Counted from the stretch's first letter, positions 1-11,600 are shown. The stretch: 64,000 bases of DNA from Candidatus Hadersleviella danica (GCA_016711405.1 JADJSZ010000110.1:1-64000), one strand, 5' to 3'. Translations and numbers: made by a program. The notes: generated from the letters alone by a model not told the origin.

Positions 1-800
1 CTCAAGAAAAACTTGGTTTACGTACCGCCAAACAGCCATGAGGCAATGCCAGACCCACTATTGCCTGGGCTGTGTCGCAATGCACAGCCCACCGCCTTGG
101 TGGCGGGAAGTGCTTCCTCGACGAGTTCGGCAACCGAGAGTATTTTCTGATTTTGGTCGCCTCGGCCGGTTGCTCGGTGTTTGCTTGCTACCACTTTGAG
201 GTGGATTATGGTGCGAGGTACCTCACTTGTCGCCCCTCTGCTGATCACCACCGTGCAGAAACGGGTCTACCCTGACAAAACTGTTCTTCTACTTCCTGCC
301 AAGGCGATGGCGACTTGGCCTCCATCGGCATGGGAAGGTGAAATTATGCACGCCACGCCACGGGGCGAAAAAAAAAATAACGGTCATCTTCGTCAATAAC
401 GCCACGGATGGCGCATGACAGGAAGTTCCGGATGGCTCCCGCACGAGCTTGATTGGGGTGTTAGACCACCTTCCTGTCCCCGCTCTCGGCTGTTCTGTTG
501 AACTTAAACGGCTGCGCCCACCATCCGCATGGCCTTCGAAATTCTTGGCGGGCTTGCCCGCACCGCCTACAAAGTCTGCTGCAGTTTGCATGATGCGCGG
601 CACCCCCTGCCCGCCAAATGGCCATCCGCAACCTTCGCCTTCGAGACCCAACAAATGTCCCCCGGCTTCAGTATCGTGGAACTGCCGCCTCTCCACCTGT
701 CTCTAATTAACTGCAAGCCCCACCCCAACCAAGCCCTCGACTGGGTGCGCGGACAATATGTTGCCGCAATACCCCGTGGGCGATTTCAAAAGTTTACTCC
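1..800 (+). pseudogene. Decayed 2-oxoacid:acceptor (ferredoxin) oxidoreductase, beta (TPP-binding) subunit
   Basis: No open frame spans this stretch, but successive frames carry recognisable pieces of the thiamine-diphosphate subunit of 2-oxoacid:acceptor oxidoreductases. The pieces run in order: a degraded HYCPGCGHGTAHR-like start near 55-100, CSVFACYHFEVDYG near 172-212, KRVYPDKTV near 255, GDGDLASIGMGEIMHA spread over frames near 305-352 (the TPP GDGD motif), VIFVNNAT near 385-405, an AFEILGGLARTAY piece near 530, FSIVEL near 667 and YPVGDFK near 771. Substitutions, indels and stops are distributed throughout, so this is true decay and not one sequencing slip. The 5' end lies at or before the window edge. 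In intact form this subunit couples oxidative decarboxylation of a 2-oxoacid to acyl-CoA formation with a partner alpha subunit, which would lie upstream. Assignment is by remembered family motifs; the exact substrate class cannot be told. Confidence 0.75.
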
Positions 801-859
801 CAGGAATGCGGAAACGACGTGGATTGGTGTTCATTCCGCAATCCCCATCTTCCGCAAAT

Positions 860-2150
860 CCCCATTCCGCAATCACTATCTCCCCTCAACCCGGCGATTT
901 TGCTCTTGGGAACCACTTCCAGCGGTGTCAGCGAAGCGTATCCCCGGCATGGGTAGCTCCTGCCATTCAAACTGCCTGCTTTCGACGCAAAAGTCTGAAG
1001 TGATTTCGTTCCCAGGTGGGTTGCCTGCGCCTGAACTGTTCCTGATTGCGCTGATTTGAGGAGGCGATTGGCGCGGGTGTTGGCCGATAACGGCCAGTTC
1101 CGCTCTCCAACAGCAGCACCACCGAAGGCTACCTTGCCCCTGCGGGAATTTATTGTGGGAAAAGATGGGGCAATATGGCATCGAAGCCACCTGTGGACAG
1201 GCCATCCTCATCACCAGCGGCCCTCAAATAAGCGTTGGATTTAATCGGCAAACTGCTCATCAACCCCGGCGACCCGATTTTGACCGAACCGCCGACCTTA
1301 TCTCGGCGCGTTGCAGGCGTGGAACGCCTATCAGGCCGAATACACGACCGTGCTGATTTGACGACGATGGCTTGCAGACGGCCCTTGTTAGAGGAGGCGT
1401 TGCAGGGCTACTCCCAAGTCTGGCGTAATATCCTGCTCAACTTCCAAAACCCCGGGCGGGTGACATTGCCTCTCCAGTTGTTCCTCGATTTAATCTACAC
1501 GGCTGATAAAATACGGTCTGCCCATCATCGAAGACGACCCCTATGGTGAGTTGCGCTTCGAGGGAGAGCAATCTCGCCTCTGCTGGTGGTGCTGGATGCC
1601 TAAGAGTTAAACGGCGGTGTTGAGGGCTTCTTGCGCGGCAACGTCATTTCACCCTCAGCACCTTCTTCTGAAACGCTGGTTCCCGTTTGCGCTTCTTGGG
1701 CTGGATGATCGCCCCTAAGAGCGTTATTCAAAAATGGGGTGACGGTGAAGCAGGGCATGGATTTGCACATCCAGCACCTTCAACCAAGTGGTGGCAAAGC
1801 GAGGTACGGCGACGGTCCCCTGCGCTCCCAGACGTGCGCTGCATCCGCGAGGTATACTGCCAAAGCGGCGGGAAGTGATGTTGGCGGCGATGGACTCCAT
1901 TTCCCCGCCCCACCTGCGCTGGACACGGCCGCAAGGTGGCCTCTTCCTCTGGGCGACACGTTCAGGTGAGACTGATGCGGCTGAATCTGTTGCCTGCGGC
2001 CGTGGCTCAAAAACGTAGCCTTCGTGCCGGACCAGCTTCTTCCCGCTGGCGACGGCCGCAACACCATGCGCCTCAATCCTTCCAACGCCATTCCAGAGGC
2101 CATTGAGGAGGGGATTGCAAGGTTGGGGAAGTGCAGCCAGGTGAAAGGGT
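860..2150 (+). pseudogene. Decayed PLP-dependent aminotransferase (2-aminoadipate transaminase / LysN type)
   Basis: Fragments in alternating frames follow the order of the MocR/LysN-type fold-I aminotransferases. VISFPGGLPAPELF lies near 1000-1041, LPLREFIVGK near 1138, GQYGIEA near 1170, LITSGPQ near 1208, DLIGKLLINPGDPILTEPPT near 1236-1293 and NFQNPGRVTLPL near 1441. IIEDDPYGELRFEG (the PLP-binding Asp region) lies near 1526, LGWMIAPKSVIQK near 1696-1735, REVMLAAMDSI near 1873, PPHLRWTRPQGGLFLW near 1909 and PEAIEEGIARLG near 2094. The lysine-containing segment around 1650-1690 is badly damaged. Multiple stops and indels make it non-functional. It sits between beta and gamma subunit remnants of a 2-oxoacid oxidoreductase, so the three probably formed one operon acting on 2-oxoacids and their amino acids (inference). 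Confidence 0.8.
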
Positions 2151-2283
2151 GGGGGAGTAAGGGAGGAAGAGAGGAAGAGAGGGGGAGCAGAGGGGCGGAG
2201 GGGGGCAGAGGGATATTGACCAATGAATTTCACAAGTTAACAGCTAATAGCTAAAAAGCTAAAAGCTAAAAGCTGACAAGCTG
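2147..2283. repeat. Low-complexity word repeats between pseudogenes
   Basis: A purine-rich run of GGAAGAGA-like words (2155-2210) is followed by AAGCTAA/AGCTGAC words of about 7-8 nt (2245-2285). It belongs to the class of tandem-word spacers found across the window, here without an obvious complementary arm. Confidence 0.7.
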
Positions 2284-2303
2284 ACAAGCCGAAGTGCTAC
2301 TTC

Positions 2304-2848
2304 ATGGAAACCTCCATCATTATCGCAGGATTTGGGCGGGCAGGGGTGTTGCTGGCGGGGCAATTATTGGCCTATGCAGGGATGGATAACGGCCGCCAAG
2401 TGTGACGTGGATTTTCCCACACTTCGAAATGCGGGCGGCACTGCCCATTGGTGTGGTCATCATCAGCGACGAGCCAGATTGGTGCGCCCGTGGTGGTATC
2501 AATGGTCGATGTGGCCATCGTCCTCAACCAACCGCTGTTTGAGAAATATGAGCCACTGCGACCCCCGGCGGGGTGCTGGTGGTGAATAGCAGTATTGTGG
2601 AGGTGGACAGCGACCGCGAGGACATCGCAGAAATTTTGGCCATCCCCGCTAATGAGTTGGCGGATGAAGGAAACTCGACCAAAATAAGTTGAATATGGCG
2701 GCCGTGGGTGGCCCGGCTGGTGTGCGCCCGTGCCCTTCGAAGTCGTGGAAAGGTGCTCCCGCTCGATCATTCCTCCTTCCCGCAAAGCGCACTTGTTGCA
2801 GAGCAACACCGAGGTGTTGCGGGCTGGCTATCGGCTGGGCAGGTGTAG
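2304..2848 (+). pseudogene. Decayed 2-oxoacid:acceptor oxidoreductase, gamma subunit
   Basis: The ATG at 2304 opens METSIIIAGFGRAGVLLAGQ followed by LLAYAGMDNGRQ in a neighbouring frame. This is the N-terminal nucleotide-binding-like motif of the gamma (PorC/KorC-type) subunit, normally IIIAGFGGQGVLLAGQ. Later fragments fit the same family: GGTAHW near 2433, VDVAIVLNQPLFEKYEP across frames near 2500-2555, PGGVLVVNSSIVEVDSDRED near 2566-2625, IPANELADE near 2642, and PFEVVE near 2732. A tail resembling LLQSNTEVLRAGYRLG ends near 2848. Stops and frame changes throughout show decay. Together with the beta-subunit remnant at the left edge it marks a lost 2-oxoacid:ferredoxin oxidoreductase. Confidence 0.75.
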
Positions 2849-3057
2849 TGGAGTTGGTAAGCAGGAAAGTGCCTTAACGCAAAGTAAAAGTGGAGAGTAG
2901 AGAAAGTGGGGTACTCCAGACCGAGGACCCCACCTTTACTTTCGCCATTATGTAAGGGGTAATTTGTAGTGTCCCTTTGGGTATGAATTTGTTCCAACAA
3001 ATTAGTTTCTAACCAAACTCCTGTGAATGATATTGCGTCTATGAACGGACGTATTAC
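2849..3057. other. Spacer, nothing recognised
   Basis: AT-richer spacer between the gamma-subunit remnant and the transposase remnant. No ORF, terminator or repeat is convincing; it may hold the left end of the insertion sequence, but no terminal inverted repeat could be matched by eye. Confidence 0.4.
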
Positions 3058-4410
3058 ATGACCAATCTCAACAAGAACAAAAAAAGTTAAAATCTAATAT
3101 TGCTGGATTTTTGAAAGATATCATCGAGGACTGGGAAAACCAAAACTCGCCCTACAGAACGGGTGGATTGTGAATTAGGCGAACAGCCAGCATTACCCAA
3201 CTTTGTCTTGTGGATGTTAGTGTTCCTCCTGTGTGTTCTCCTATAGGTTCATTAAGTAGTCCGTTAGCCATTTGGCGGCTTATTCCCGGATATGTAATTA
3301 GGTCCATGGTGCTTACTATATTAGTGACCAAGCCGCTTATAACCGCTTATATAATGGTGGCACGAAGCCATGCAAGGCTTGTTTCACCAGGATTACCCAT
3401 GCCTCGATTGAACGTTTTGCCCCCTATGCCCAGCATCATTTAGCTAAAATTTGCGGCAGGGTCTAGCTATAGATGGTAGTATTTGACAAAATTGGCCGTT
3501 ACTTGCCCCTCTTGCGTAAGATTCCTGACGTGAGACAAGACTAAATGTTACCCCGCAAAATGGTCGGTTTGTTCGATATTCGTGCCCAACAAAGGCCGCG
3601 AAATGGTACAACCTTCCTAATCCGCACCAAAATGATAGCGGCAAAGACGAGAATTGGCTGACCGAAGGCCACGGCGAGGAAGCCTTCTCTTAGCCGACCT
3701 TGGCTTTTTTGGGCTTGTAGTGCGGTTCGATTATCTGACCGTGCAAGGGTACTGGTGGATTTCTCTTGCCACGGAAAGGACTAGTTTTGAAGTCATTCTC
3801 GCGCCTTTTATGGAAGATGACACCACCTTTGATGGGCTGTTCCGGTTGGGAAACATCATGCCGACGCAAGCGCTAGCGGTTCGTTTTAGTTCGCTTTACT
3901 GTGAAGCAAACCCAGTATCAATATCTGACCAATGTGTTAAACTTGACCTCGCCTCCATCCAAGAGATAGCTCCGCTTTATGCTAGGCGATGGGATAGTTG
4001 AAATGGCTTTTCGCATGGTCAAGCGTATCTCAAATTGCACTTCATCTGGTCAGCCAAACCAGAGATTGTTTTGCTTCAAGTCCAGCGGTACACAGTTATT
4101 TCAAGTAGTTGCTTGCTGGTCTGTCGAAATCAGCCCGCGAGGGCTTGCTGAGGTGGTAGACCCATTTGATGTCTCTTTGCTTTTACATTGGCAGTATGTG
4201 TTCCCAACTAACTTTGAGAAAATAAAACCCTAATTGAGATGCCGATTGTCCATGATGGTCGAGAATTGGGGTTTATACGTCCATCACGCCGCATTCGCAT
4301 TGAAGCACCAGTTTTTCTTGGAAGATAAAATTCGTCCATTGCCTGAGGGACAAGGTTGGTCGATGGGCCTCGTTATGCTCCAGCGCAAGGGACTATTTCT
4401 ATGGTTTCCC
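3058..4410 (+). mobile_element. Decayed IS4-family transposase remnant
   Basis: Pieces in shifting frames match the order of IS4-like DDE transposases. GSLSSPL lies near 3252, an FDKIGRYLPLLRKI segment near 3483, and LLLADLGFFGL near 3684 (the second catalytic Asp region in this family). FDYLTVQGYWWIS lies near 3728, TSFEVI near 3781, TFDGLF near 3829 and LYARRWD near 3976-3997, which is where the family has its catalytic Glu region (R-W-x-x-E). IEMAFRMVKR lies near 4002 and LHFIWSAKPEI near 4035. The tail GRELGFIRPSRRIRIEAP near 4258 is also typical. Numerous stops and indels make it inactive. Terminal repeats and target duplications were not identified, so the ends are approximate. Confidence 0.75.
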
Positions 4411-4551
4411 ATCTTGATTTTAGGCCTTGGGAAAGTTTTCAGCCTCCAACTACGGTTACTTCTACGTAAGAATTGAATTTGTTGGTGAAATGCCCAGGGT
4501 TGTCGTTCACCTCTGGGCACAACCACAAGGGTTGCCCCTACTTCACTCTCG
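4411..4551. repeat. Spacer with a GGGTTGCCCCTAC dispersed repeat
   Basis: The segment 4515-4541 contains CAACCACAAGGGTTGCCCC and CTAC. Its complement GTAGGGGCAACCC recurs at 16756-16768, suggesting a dispersed short repeat of which only partial copies are present here. Confidence 0.4.
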
Positions 4552-5532
4552 TTACGGAGCCACGCTTGCCATACGGGCCTGTTGTTCCACCACTTGCCGC
4601 CGCTTTTCGTCGGTAGTCATGCCTTCAGCTGACGACTATGCCCAACATGGTGATTTGAGCATCGTTGTCGTAGCCATCTCTCTCCAGCAAGGCGTAGATC
4701 ACGCGCGCTTTTTTTGGAGCGCAGGGGAGAGAACTTCCTGCCGAGGGCATCGGTGGATAGTAACAGGCCACGCCACCGCCATATCGGCCGTGGCAGCAAT
4801 CATCGCCGTAGGCGGAGACTCGCACACGGGTCAGCTCGAATTGGCTGAACAGGCGTGGTTCGTAGAAGAACAGGACGGGTTCTTGGCGGGCGTAGGCGGA
4901 GGCAACGGCCGCTACCAAACGCATTCGAGCCGCCGTGACCACGGCCAAGTTCAGCCCCAAATTGGTGATAATGTTTGCGCAGCGGCATTAAACCCAGTCC
5001 GGCCGCCAGCGAGGAATTGCCCTTGGTCGCCCGTTTTTCCGTGGCAAAAAGCTTTGCCAAACGGGTCAAAGACGTCTTCCTATGGGCTAGTTCAGGGTGT
5101 TCCCACCACAACAGGTGCGCATATCAGCCAACAATCCCTTGTAGCTGAGAGGCCACTGTTGTTAACCGCTTCTCTGTCGTCACGTATTGAGCAAATGCGC
5201 CTCGCCGTGCCCTGATCTACCAAACTCGAGGCTGGCATCGGCATCGCCACTTGCCAGTATCCCATTGCAAACCCTCATCAAGGGCGATGATTTCGACGGG
5301 CAGCCCAACCTTGTTCGATGATGACCGCGGACGCATGCGCACGTTGAGTTCGGAGGCGTGCGCCACGGGTTTTCGATGAGTTGGATGGTAGCCTCGTCGG
5401 CCGCCGCCTGTCCTCTCAGTCGCTTCGGTTGTTCCGTGTTGGAGGTGCTGGTGGTGTCATTCGGCCAGTCGCAAGCGGCCGTGGCAACAGCAACGTTGGC
5501 AATAACAGAATTCAATTAACATCAATCTTCAT
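4552..5532 (-). pseudogene. Decayed glycine betaine/choline-type ABC transporter substrate-binding protein
   Basis: On the minus strand an intact AAGGAG ribosome-binding site precedes an ATG at 5532, but the reading frame is soon lost. Fragments then read in order: QPKRLRGQAAADEATIQLIENPWR, a DEGLQWDTLASGDADASLE-like run, WEHPELA, LFATEK, LAAVVTAAR, LVAAVASAYARQEPVLFFYEP, FSQFELTRV, and YALLERDGYDNDAQITMLG. The reading ends at a stop near 4554. This layout, in particular a W/Y-x-P box and a final helix with YDNDAQITMLG, fits OpuAC/ProX-type periplasmic binding proteins, which load quaternary amines onto an importer. Many frameshifts show it is dead. Long plus-strand ORFs over the same stretch are antisense shadows. 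Confidence 0.7.
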
Positions 5533-6163
5533 GGCTTCTTCTCCTTAGAAATCAGTCTCATAGGGAATAAAGGTGATAGTATAGCATTAGTGCGTGGAGG
5601 GCTATTTATCCTTCGTCTAAGTTATTTGGACATGGCTTGCTTAGCGCACTTTATGACACATATCTATTGCCACATCTTTTTATAACTCGAGAGATAAAAT
5701 CTAATTTTATTGCAAAGGCGCAAAGATGCGAAGACGGCAAAGGGTTTTGGAGAATTGGCTTCGAGGCCAAAATTAATTTCAGGGCTGAAAGCCCGTCTCA
5801 TACCAACCTAGGGTGAAGCCCCAGTACACGATGGCGGAATTAACTCGGTAGCGGTTTGTCATTCTGTTGCGAAGCGTGGCATCGCCACCTCAACGCTTTA
5901 AAGAATCCCTAAACCTATGCTGCGAACTTTAAATAACAACATACTTAGGGATTCTTCACAGTCCTGAATGACAACTAACAAGTTATTTGCGCGGCGTACT
6001 AGGAAGATGGGTAATAGATAGTTGGCAAGAGACTTTATGGACTATTCGCGGGGCAAGATAGAGTGTAGAGGTAGTTATGTATGGGATTTGTCGCATACCT
6101 GCGGAGCGAAAAGCGAGTATTGCATATGCCGCCCGCAAACCCAAAAAAAACAGATTTCCACCC
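5533..6163. other. Gene-poor spacer with a 12-bp inverted repeat
   Basis: About 630 bp without a supportable gene. It contains an inverted repeat with arms AAGAATCCCTAA (5901-5912) and TTAGGGATTCTT (5945-5956), separated by 32 bases, plus AT-rich sequence. No T-tract follows the right arm closely. Short ORFs here have no recognisable content. Confidence 0.5.
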
Positions 6164-7364
6164 ATGTCCACCGAACTTTCTGCCGCCGTTCTTACTCTTC
6201 TCCTTCCCGAGGGACAAACGGCATTGTAACCCACCTGGGTTTCATCATTGAACAAACCCATTTAGCCAGGTAGCCATGATCCCGTGCCAAACATGGTCGC
6301 CCGACTTACCAAATGCCGCCTGCTTGAGATGGCTCTGTTGCGCCAAAAAGGCACCGCCTTACCCAGCTGTGTGGCCGATATGTTTCTTCACCCGCGCTAC
6401 GGGAAGCAGGCTTCGGGTGAACAGATTGTCGCGCAAACCACGCCCAACGTAGCCCAGAGGTGGCGCGGTGGGTGGCCGATCTGGGTGTGGTATTGGCGGG
6501 GATGCATGGGCGTTGGCGGCCGTGGTCACAGTGTCATCGGCGTGGATTTAGCGGTCAAACGGCTCTGCACATGGTGCTGCAATAATGCGGTCGTACGGCC
6601 GTGCCACCCACTTCCGCTCCCTGCAAGCCGACGGCTCACCTTTGCCCTGCCCGTTGACGCTTTTTTTGCGACCCCGCCCGGCGCACGGCGACAGGCCAGC
6701 GCATTTCGCAGGGAAAGTGCGCTCGATTACCAGCCCCTGACCTTTGGCGCGCGGTGGCGCGAACTAACGCCCAGCGTACTATCAAAATTAGCCCCGCCAG
6801 TTTTGAGGGGGAATTCCCGCCACGGCCGAGGCGGAATTTATCTCTCCGTCGGGGCGAGCTAAAAGAGTGTGTGTTAGGGTGGGGGAACCAGTAACAGGTG
6901 CGTGCGGAACCGTCGGGCGACGCAATTGCCGAAACAGGGGAGCGAGCATGGGCTGGCGCCGTTAATTGCCCCTGTCCCCATCACCCCACCCCGCGCTTAC
7001 CTGTATGAACCCGACCCCGCCATTTTGGGGCGGGATTGAGTGAGCAATTGGCCGAAGAGCTGGGTGCGGCAAAATCTCGCCGATATTGCCCATCTGACCC
7101 ACGACACGGCCGTGCCGACCCCGTGGGCGCGGGTGCCTCCCCTTGAGGCGTGGTTCCCCTTCCAACTCAAGCGGTTGCGCCATTATTTACGTGAGCAGGG
7201 CATCGGCGGGTGACGATTAAGAAGCGGGTTCGCCGCTGGATGTGGATTGGTTGCAACGACAGTTGCGGTCAAAGGCGGCCGTGAGGCGATTTCCTCTTTT
7301 GACACAGGTGGGGCGGCCGTGTTGGTGGGCAAAGCCGTGGTGGGTATATGGGGAATTTTAATAG
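6164..7364 (+). pseudogene. Decayed class I SAM-dependent methyltransferase, THUMP-like family
   Basis: The ATG at 6164 opens MSTELSAAVLTLLLPEGQTA, and a stop or frame change follows soon after. Downstream fragments include FIIEQTHLAR near 6243, ASGEQIV near 6411, an ADLGVGIGGDALA-like SAM-binding run near 6475-6525, and VIGVDLAVKRL near 6536. Others are LPVDAFFATPPGARR near 6649 (DPAR motif degraded), LTPSVLSKLAPPVL near 6770, YEPDPAIL near 7009 and LSEQLAEELGAAK near 7039. The tail reads KRLRHYLREQGIG, VTIKKRG and GGRAVLVGKA between 7170 and 7335. These match the THUMP-like-domain methyltransferases annotated in many bacteria, substrate unknown. Frame breaks occur every 50-150 bases. Confidence 0.7.
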
Positions 7365-7758
7365 ACCATTACACCTTAGCACACGAATAAACCTCCCCGA
7401 AGAGCGATGTGGCATAAATTGACAATGGTGGCACAGCCGAACCCTCTCCCCAGCCCCGCTGAGGCGGCCGTTTTGCACGCCATCGGCCGTGGCTCCACCC
7501 CTTAAATCGCACCGCGATGTGGATGGGCACAGGTGTACCGCCTCCACCCTTTGCAGGGAGGCGGCCGATGCCCTGTGCCGTGGTGCAAACCCTCCTGCAC
7601 CAGAATTACCTCACCACCAACCAAAATTTCCCGCCGCTACGTTTTTGCTCACCAGCAAAGGCAAAGCATGGCCACACCAGGGCGATACTCCACGGCCTCA
7701 GCGACATTGGCTAGGGAATTGCTGTCAGCGGTCTGCTATCAGCCAATCCAAAATCGCT
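7365..7758. other. Unassigned degraded segment
   Basis: Roughly 390 bp of GC-rich sequence with short overlapping ORFs. A plus-strand reading LPSPAEAAVLHAIGRG near 7446-7493 could be the start of a helix-turn-helix remnant, but no continuous frame supports it. Treated as a continuation of the decayed region. Confidence 0.3.
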
Positions 7759-8492
7759 TTATTCTTCACACCCGCCCCACACCTTCACCGCTCCAGCGGG
7801 AGCGGCATCGTGTTTGGTGGCCACAAACTCAAATTCCTCGCTTTGTCCCACCGCTAATTCACCCTGAAAGCCAACCGCACTCAGCAAGTAATGGGAGGTG
7901 ACGTTGTCCAGTTTGCCCTCGGCGTTGTAGGAGGCGGCAATGACGTGGGGATTGAGGCAAGGAACCCGTCCCACGCTTTTGAGTTCCCCCGTCAGTGTCA
8001 CATAAATATCCAACTCCGATTGGCTGGGGTTTTCCACAATGGCTCGCTGGCCGTTATCTGCGCTGGGGATGGCCGAGATGTCGGTGATGCGGTAAGAGGC
8101 GTAGGTTCCATTTATCTCGCTCAGACTGCGGATAAAGCTGAACACGGCCGTTGCCCCCGGCGGCACAAGCTCGGGCTTGGCATAAACCCACTCCGTGACA
8201 AGGGGTTGTCCACTGGCATCCAATAGCTCCATTTCGATGCGAATGTATTGCACCCATTCGCCTGTTTGGTTGGTAGTTCCCCGCAATCGTCACAAAATCT
8301 TCATCCACGGCCGTTACCCCCTCCCGTAGGCGCGAGGGTGCCATCCACTGCAACCGTCGTGTCGGGCAAATTCGCCTCAGCCACGGGTGTCACCACACTG
8401 GTCGAAGCCAGTGGGTTAGACGAAAGGCCACAAGCGGCCGTAGCCAACAAACAAACCAAAAGAGCCAGTAAGAAGTAAACATGACGAAACAT
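7759..8492 (-). pseudogene. Secreted lipoprotein with beta-rich C-terminal domain (two frameshifts)
   Basis: The frame starting at 8492 encodes MFRHVYFLLALLVCLLATAACG, a lipoprotein signal peptide with a lipobox ending at Cys21 (LATAAC). It breaks near 8330 in a G5 run. A second frame carries AVDEDFVTIAG, and a third from about 8286 carries TNQTGEWVQYIRIEMELLDA and continues to the stop at 7759. Removing one G at each of two G runs (near 8325 and 8290) gives one protein of about 243 residues. The C-terminal part resembles FxLYD-type domains (an intramolecular comparison of old and new ligand states with a WVYAKPELVPPGATAVF stretch). Given that slips elsewhere in the window also fall in G runs, sequencing error is as likely as decay. 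Confidence 0.6.
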
Positions 8493-8536
8493 GATGTCAA
8501 TTCCTTGTTTTTGAGAAAGTAGCTTTATAAATTTTG

Positions 8537-8606
8537 ATTAGGGATGAGGGACTGAGGTCATAAACGTCCCCAGTCCCCAGTCCCCAGTCCCCAGTCCCTC
8601 GTCCCA
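8537..8606. repeat. CCCCAGT heptamer array with complementary arm
   Basis: Four to five tandem CCCCAGT words (8567-8600) end in CAGTCCCTCGTCCC, which is complementary to GGGATGAGGGACTG at 8541-8554. CCCCAGT is the same heptamer as the cyanobacterial STRR1 repeat. It lies between two minus-strand genes. Confidence 0.8.
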
Positions 8607-8607
8607 G

Positions 8608-11600
8608 TTACGGCCGTGTGACCAGCGGCAAGAACACCTGCCGCCCTTGTTCGAGCATAAAGTTGGCCGTGATGGTCTTCGCTTCATCCATCGTCACCAC
8701 CAGCACAGGGTTTGTGCCACTGGCCGCCCCACTCCAACCTGTGAAAATTGAGCCAGTCTCGGCCGTGGCCGTCAGCGTGATGGTCGTATTGGGATCCAAG
8801 GGCACGCTACACGCCCCCGCCCCGCAATCAATCCCCGCTGGGTCGCTGACCACATGGCCCGTGCCCGTACCCGTCTTAACCACCCCCAAAAGATACAACG
8901 GACTGATATTGACAGTGACCGTGGCGCTAGCTTCTGCCCCCAACGCATCGGCAATGGTGTAGGTGAAGGTGGCAATGCCCGAAAAACCAGTGGGAGGGGT
9001 ATAGCGGATGGTTTGGTTGGGCAGTAATTCGGCCGTGCCATTGCTGGGAACCGAAATATCCACCACGGTTAAGGCATCCCCCTCGGGGTCGCTGTCATTG
9101 GCCAGCACGTTAATGTCGCTGATGGTGTTGAGTGACAGATAAACGGTGTCGTTCACGGCCGTTGGCGACTGATTGCTCTCCCGCACCTCCACCGTCACCT
9201 CGGCTTGCGCCGTGCCGCCCAACCCATCGCTGATGGTGTAGTTGAACGAATCGTTGCCGATGTAATTTTGCGCTGGGGTATAAAGGATGTCTGTCCCGCT
9301 GATAACGGCCGTGCCTTGCCCCGGCGTTGTGACACTGGCAATGGTCAGTAAATCCCCATCAGGGTCGCTGTCATTGGTTAGCACCGCAATGGCTACGGCC
9401 ACATTTTGCACGGTGCTGGCCGTGTCGTTTGCCGCTACCGGAACCCCATTTTCCGTGCGCACATCCACCGTCACCAAGCCCACATCGCTATAGGAGCCAT
9501 CGTAAACCGTGTAGGTAAAGGTATCCGTGCCCGTGAAGTTGGTGTTGGGGGTATAGACCACCAACGTACCGCTAATCACGGCCGTGCCATTGCCCGGTGT
9601 GGCCACGCCCGACACACTCAGCACATCCCCATCCACATCACTATCATTGGCCAGAACCTCAATGGCTACAGGCGTATTCAGCAACGCTCCCGTCTCATCA
9701 TCCACGGCGACAGGTGGCTCTGGCGAAGGTTGGACGGTTACAAAAATAGTGGCCGTGCTGGTCAACCCATCACTATCCATAATGGTGTAGGTAAACTCAT
9801 CGGAGCCAAAGTAATTGGCATTGGAAAGATAGCCCACCTGTTCCTCGGTAAAAATGGCCGTGCCATTGGGCGGGTCACTCACCGCCACAACTGTTAGCGA
9901 AGTGCCATCTGGGTCGCTGTCGTTTTCTAACACCGGCACAGGTTGCCATAAATCTTCTATGGCCAGCACATTGTCATTTTGGGCAATGGGCGCTTCCACA
10001 GTTGTTTCCCATTGGTAAACATAAGCCGCACCCGCATTGGCTTCCCCCGTCACATCCACATTAATGGCTCCTGTGGCTAAAACCACATCTCCCAAAGCCA
10101 CAGCAAAACCGAATCGGTCTTCGGCACTGCCGTTGCTGGCAAACAAATCCGCCCGCTGACCCCACGCATTTAGCCCCCCAATGTTGCGTTCGTAGAGAAA
10201 CAGCCGCCCTTGGTTGGCGTTGTTGCCGACTTGAATGCGTGGTGCACCCACCAAGGCCACATCAAAACGCACATCCACGGCAAACCCAAACCGGTCATTG
10301 GTTTGCCCTGTCGGGTTCATCAATTGCGCCACTTGTGCCCACGCATCGAGACCACCTTGGTTTCGGCTAAATAAATAGGCCGCCCCTTGGTCGCTTCCCG
10401 TGAGGTCGTTATCGGGTGCGCCAACAAGGGCGGTGTCATCGCTCAGGGCGACGGCACGGCCGAAATGGTCATTGGTTTGGCCATCGGTGGCGCGTAGGGT
10501 GGCCCATGCCCCCCAGTTGTCGGCCCCGCCGTTGTTGCGCCGGTACAGATGGGCTTCACCCGCATCGTTCCCACCGCTGGTATCGGCATAAGGAGCGCCC
10601 ACCAATAGGACATCGAACTCCAAACTAACGGCCGCGCCAAATTGGTCGCTACCCAGCGTAGCGCTGGGGATGAATCTCAGAACTCCCCACGCATCCAAAC
10701 CACCCTGATTGCGCTCATAGATAGTGACAGCCCCTAAACCGCCCGCATATTGGGGTGCGCCCACGGCCAGCTTATCCCCATCCAACGAAACGGCCGCCCC
10801 AAAATGACTGCCCGCCGTACCTGTCAACGTCGCCTGCCAACCCCAATTGTTGGCACCACCCTTGTTGCGGTAGTAAACGTATGCCGCGCCTGTGCCACCA
10901 TTTTTGTCGCGTGCCCCCACCACGGCCGTATCATCGTAAATTGTCACCGCATAGCCAAAACTGTCCCCAGTGGTCGCATCGGGCGCATCCAACACTTTTG
11001 CCAGTTCCCACGCATCTGCCCCGCCTTCGTTGCGCTCAAACAGATACGCCTTGCCGCTATTGGCTACTGCCCCATTGGCATAGGGTGCCCCCACGAGGAG
11101 GTAACGGCCGTGCAAGGCCACTGAAAAGCCAAACCAAGCATCAGTCGTCGGATTATCCGCCACGGGCTGTGCCACCCGCCGCCAGCCTGCCCCTGTGCGG
11201 TAATACACATAAGCCGCCCCCGCCTTGCTCATGCCCCCCACCGTCGCCTCATACGCGCCGACGATGAGCGTATTGCCACTGAGGGTCGTCGCAACGCCAA
11301 AAAAATCGCCGGCCGCACCGTCGCTGGCGACCAGTTTTTCCACTTCTCCCCAATTATTTGTGCCCCCTTCATTGCGCTCGAAGAGATAGACCACGCCTTG
11401 ATCCACACGGCCGTCCACATCTGCCCAATGCGCCCCCACAGCTAACACATCCCCCTCCAAATTCACCCGGCTAAAACGGTCACCGGCCGCGCCATCGCTG
11501 GCTGTCACCTTTTTCACCTGTCCCCATGCGTTCAACCCGCCCTGATTGCGCTCGAAGAGATAGACTGCGCCTTGGTCTACCCGGCCGTCTATATCGGCCA

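Noticed and set aside
4427..5215. A 262-residue plus-strand ORF
   Set aside because: Antisense to the decayed betaine-type binding protein, whose motif order is recognisable on the minus strand.
7446..7500. LuxR-type HTH remnant
   Set aside because: Only one short fragment (LPSPAEAAVLHAIGRG) looks suggestive and no other motif supports it.
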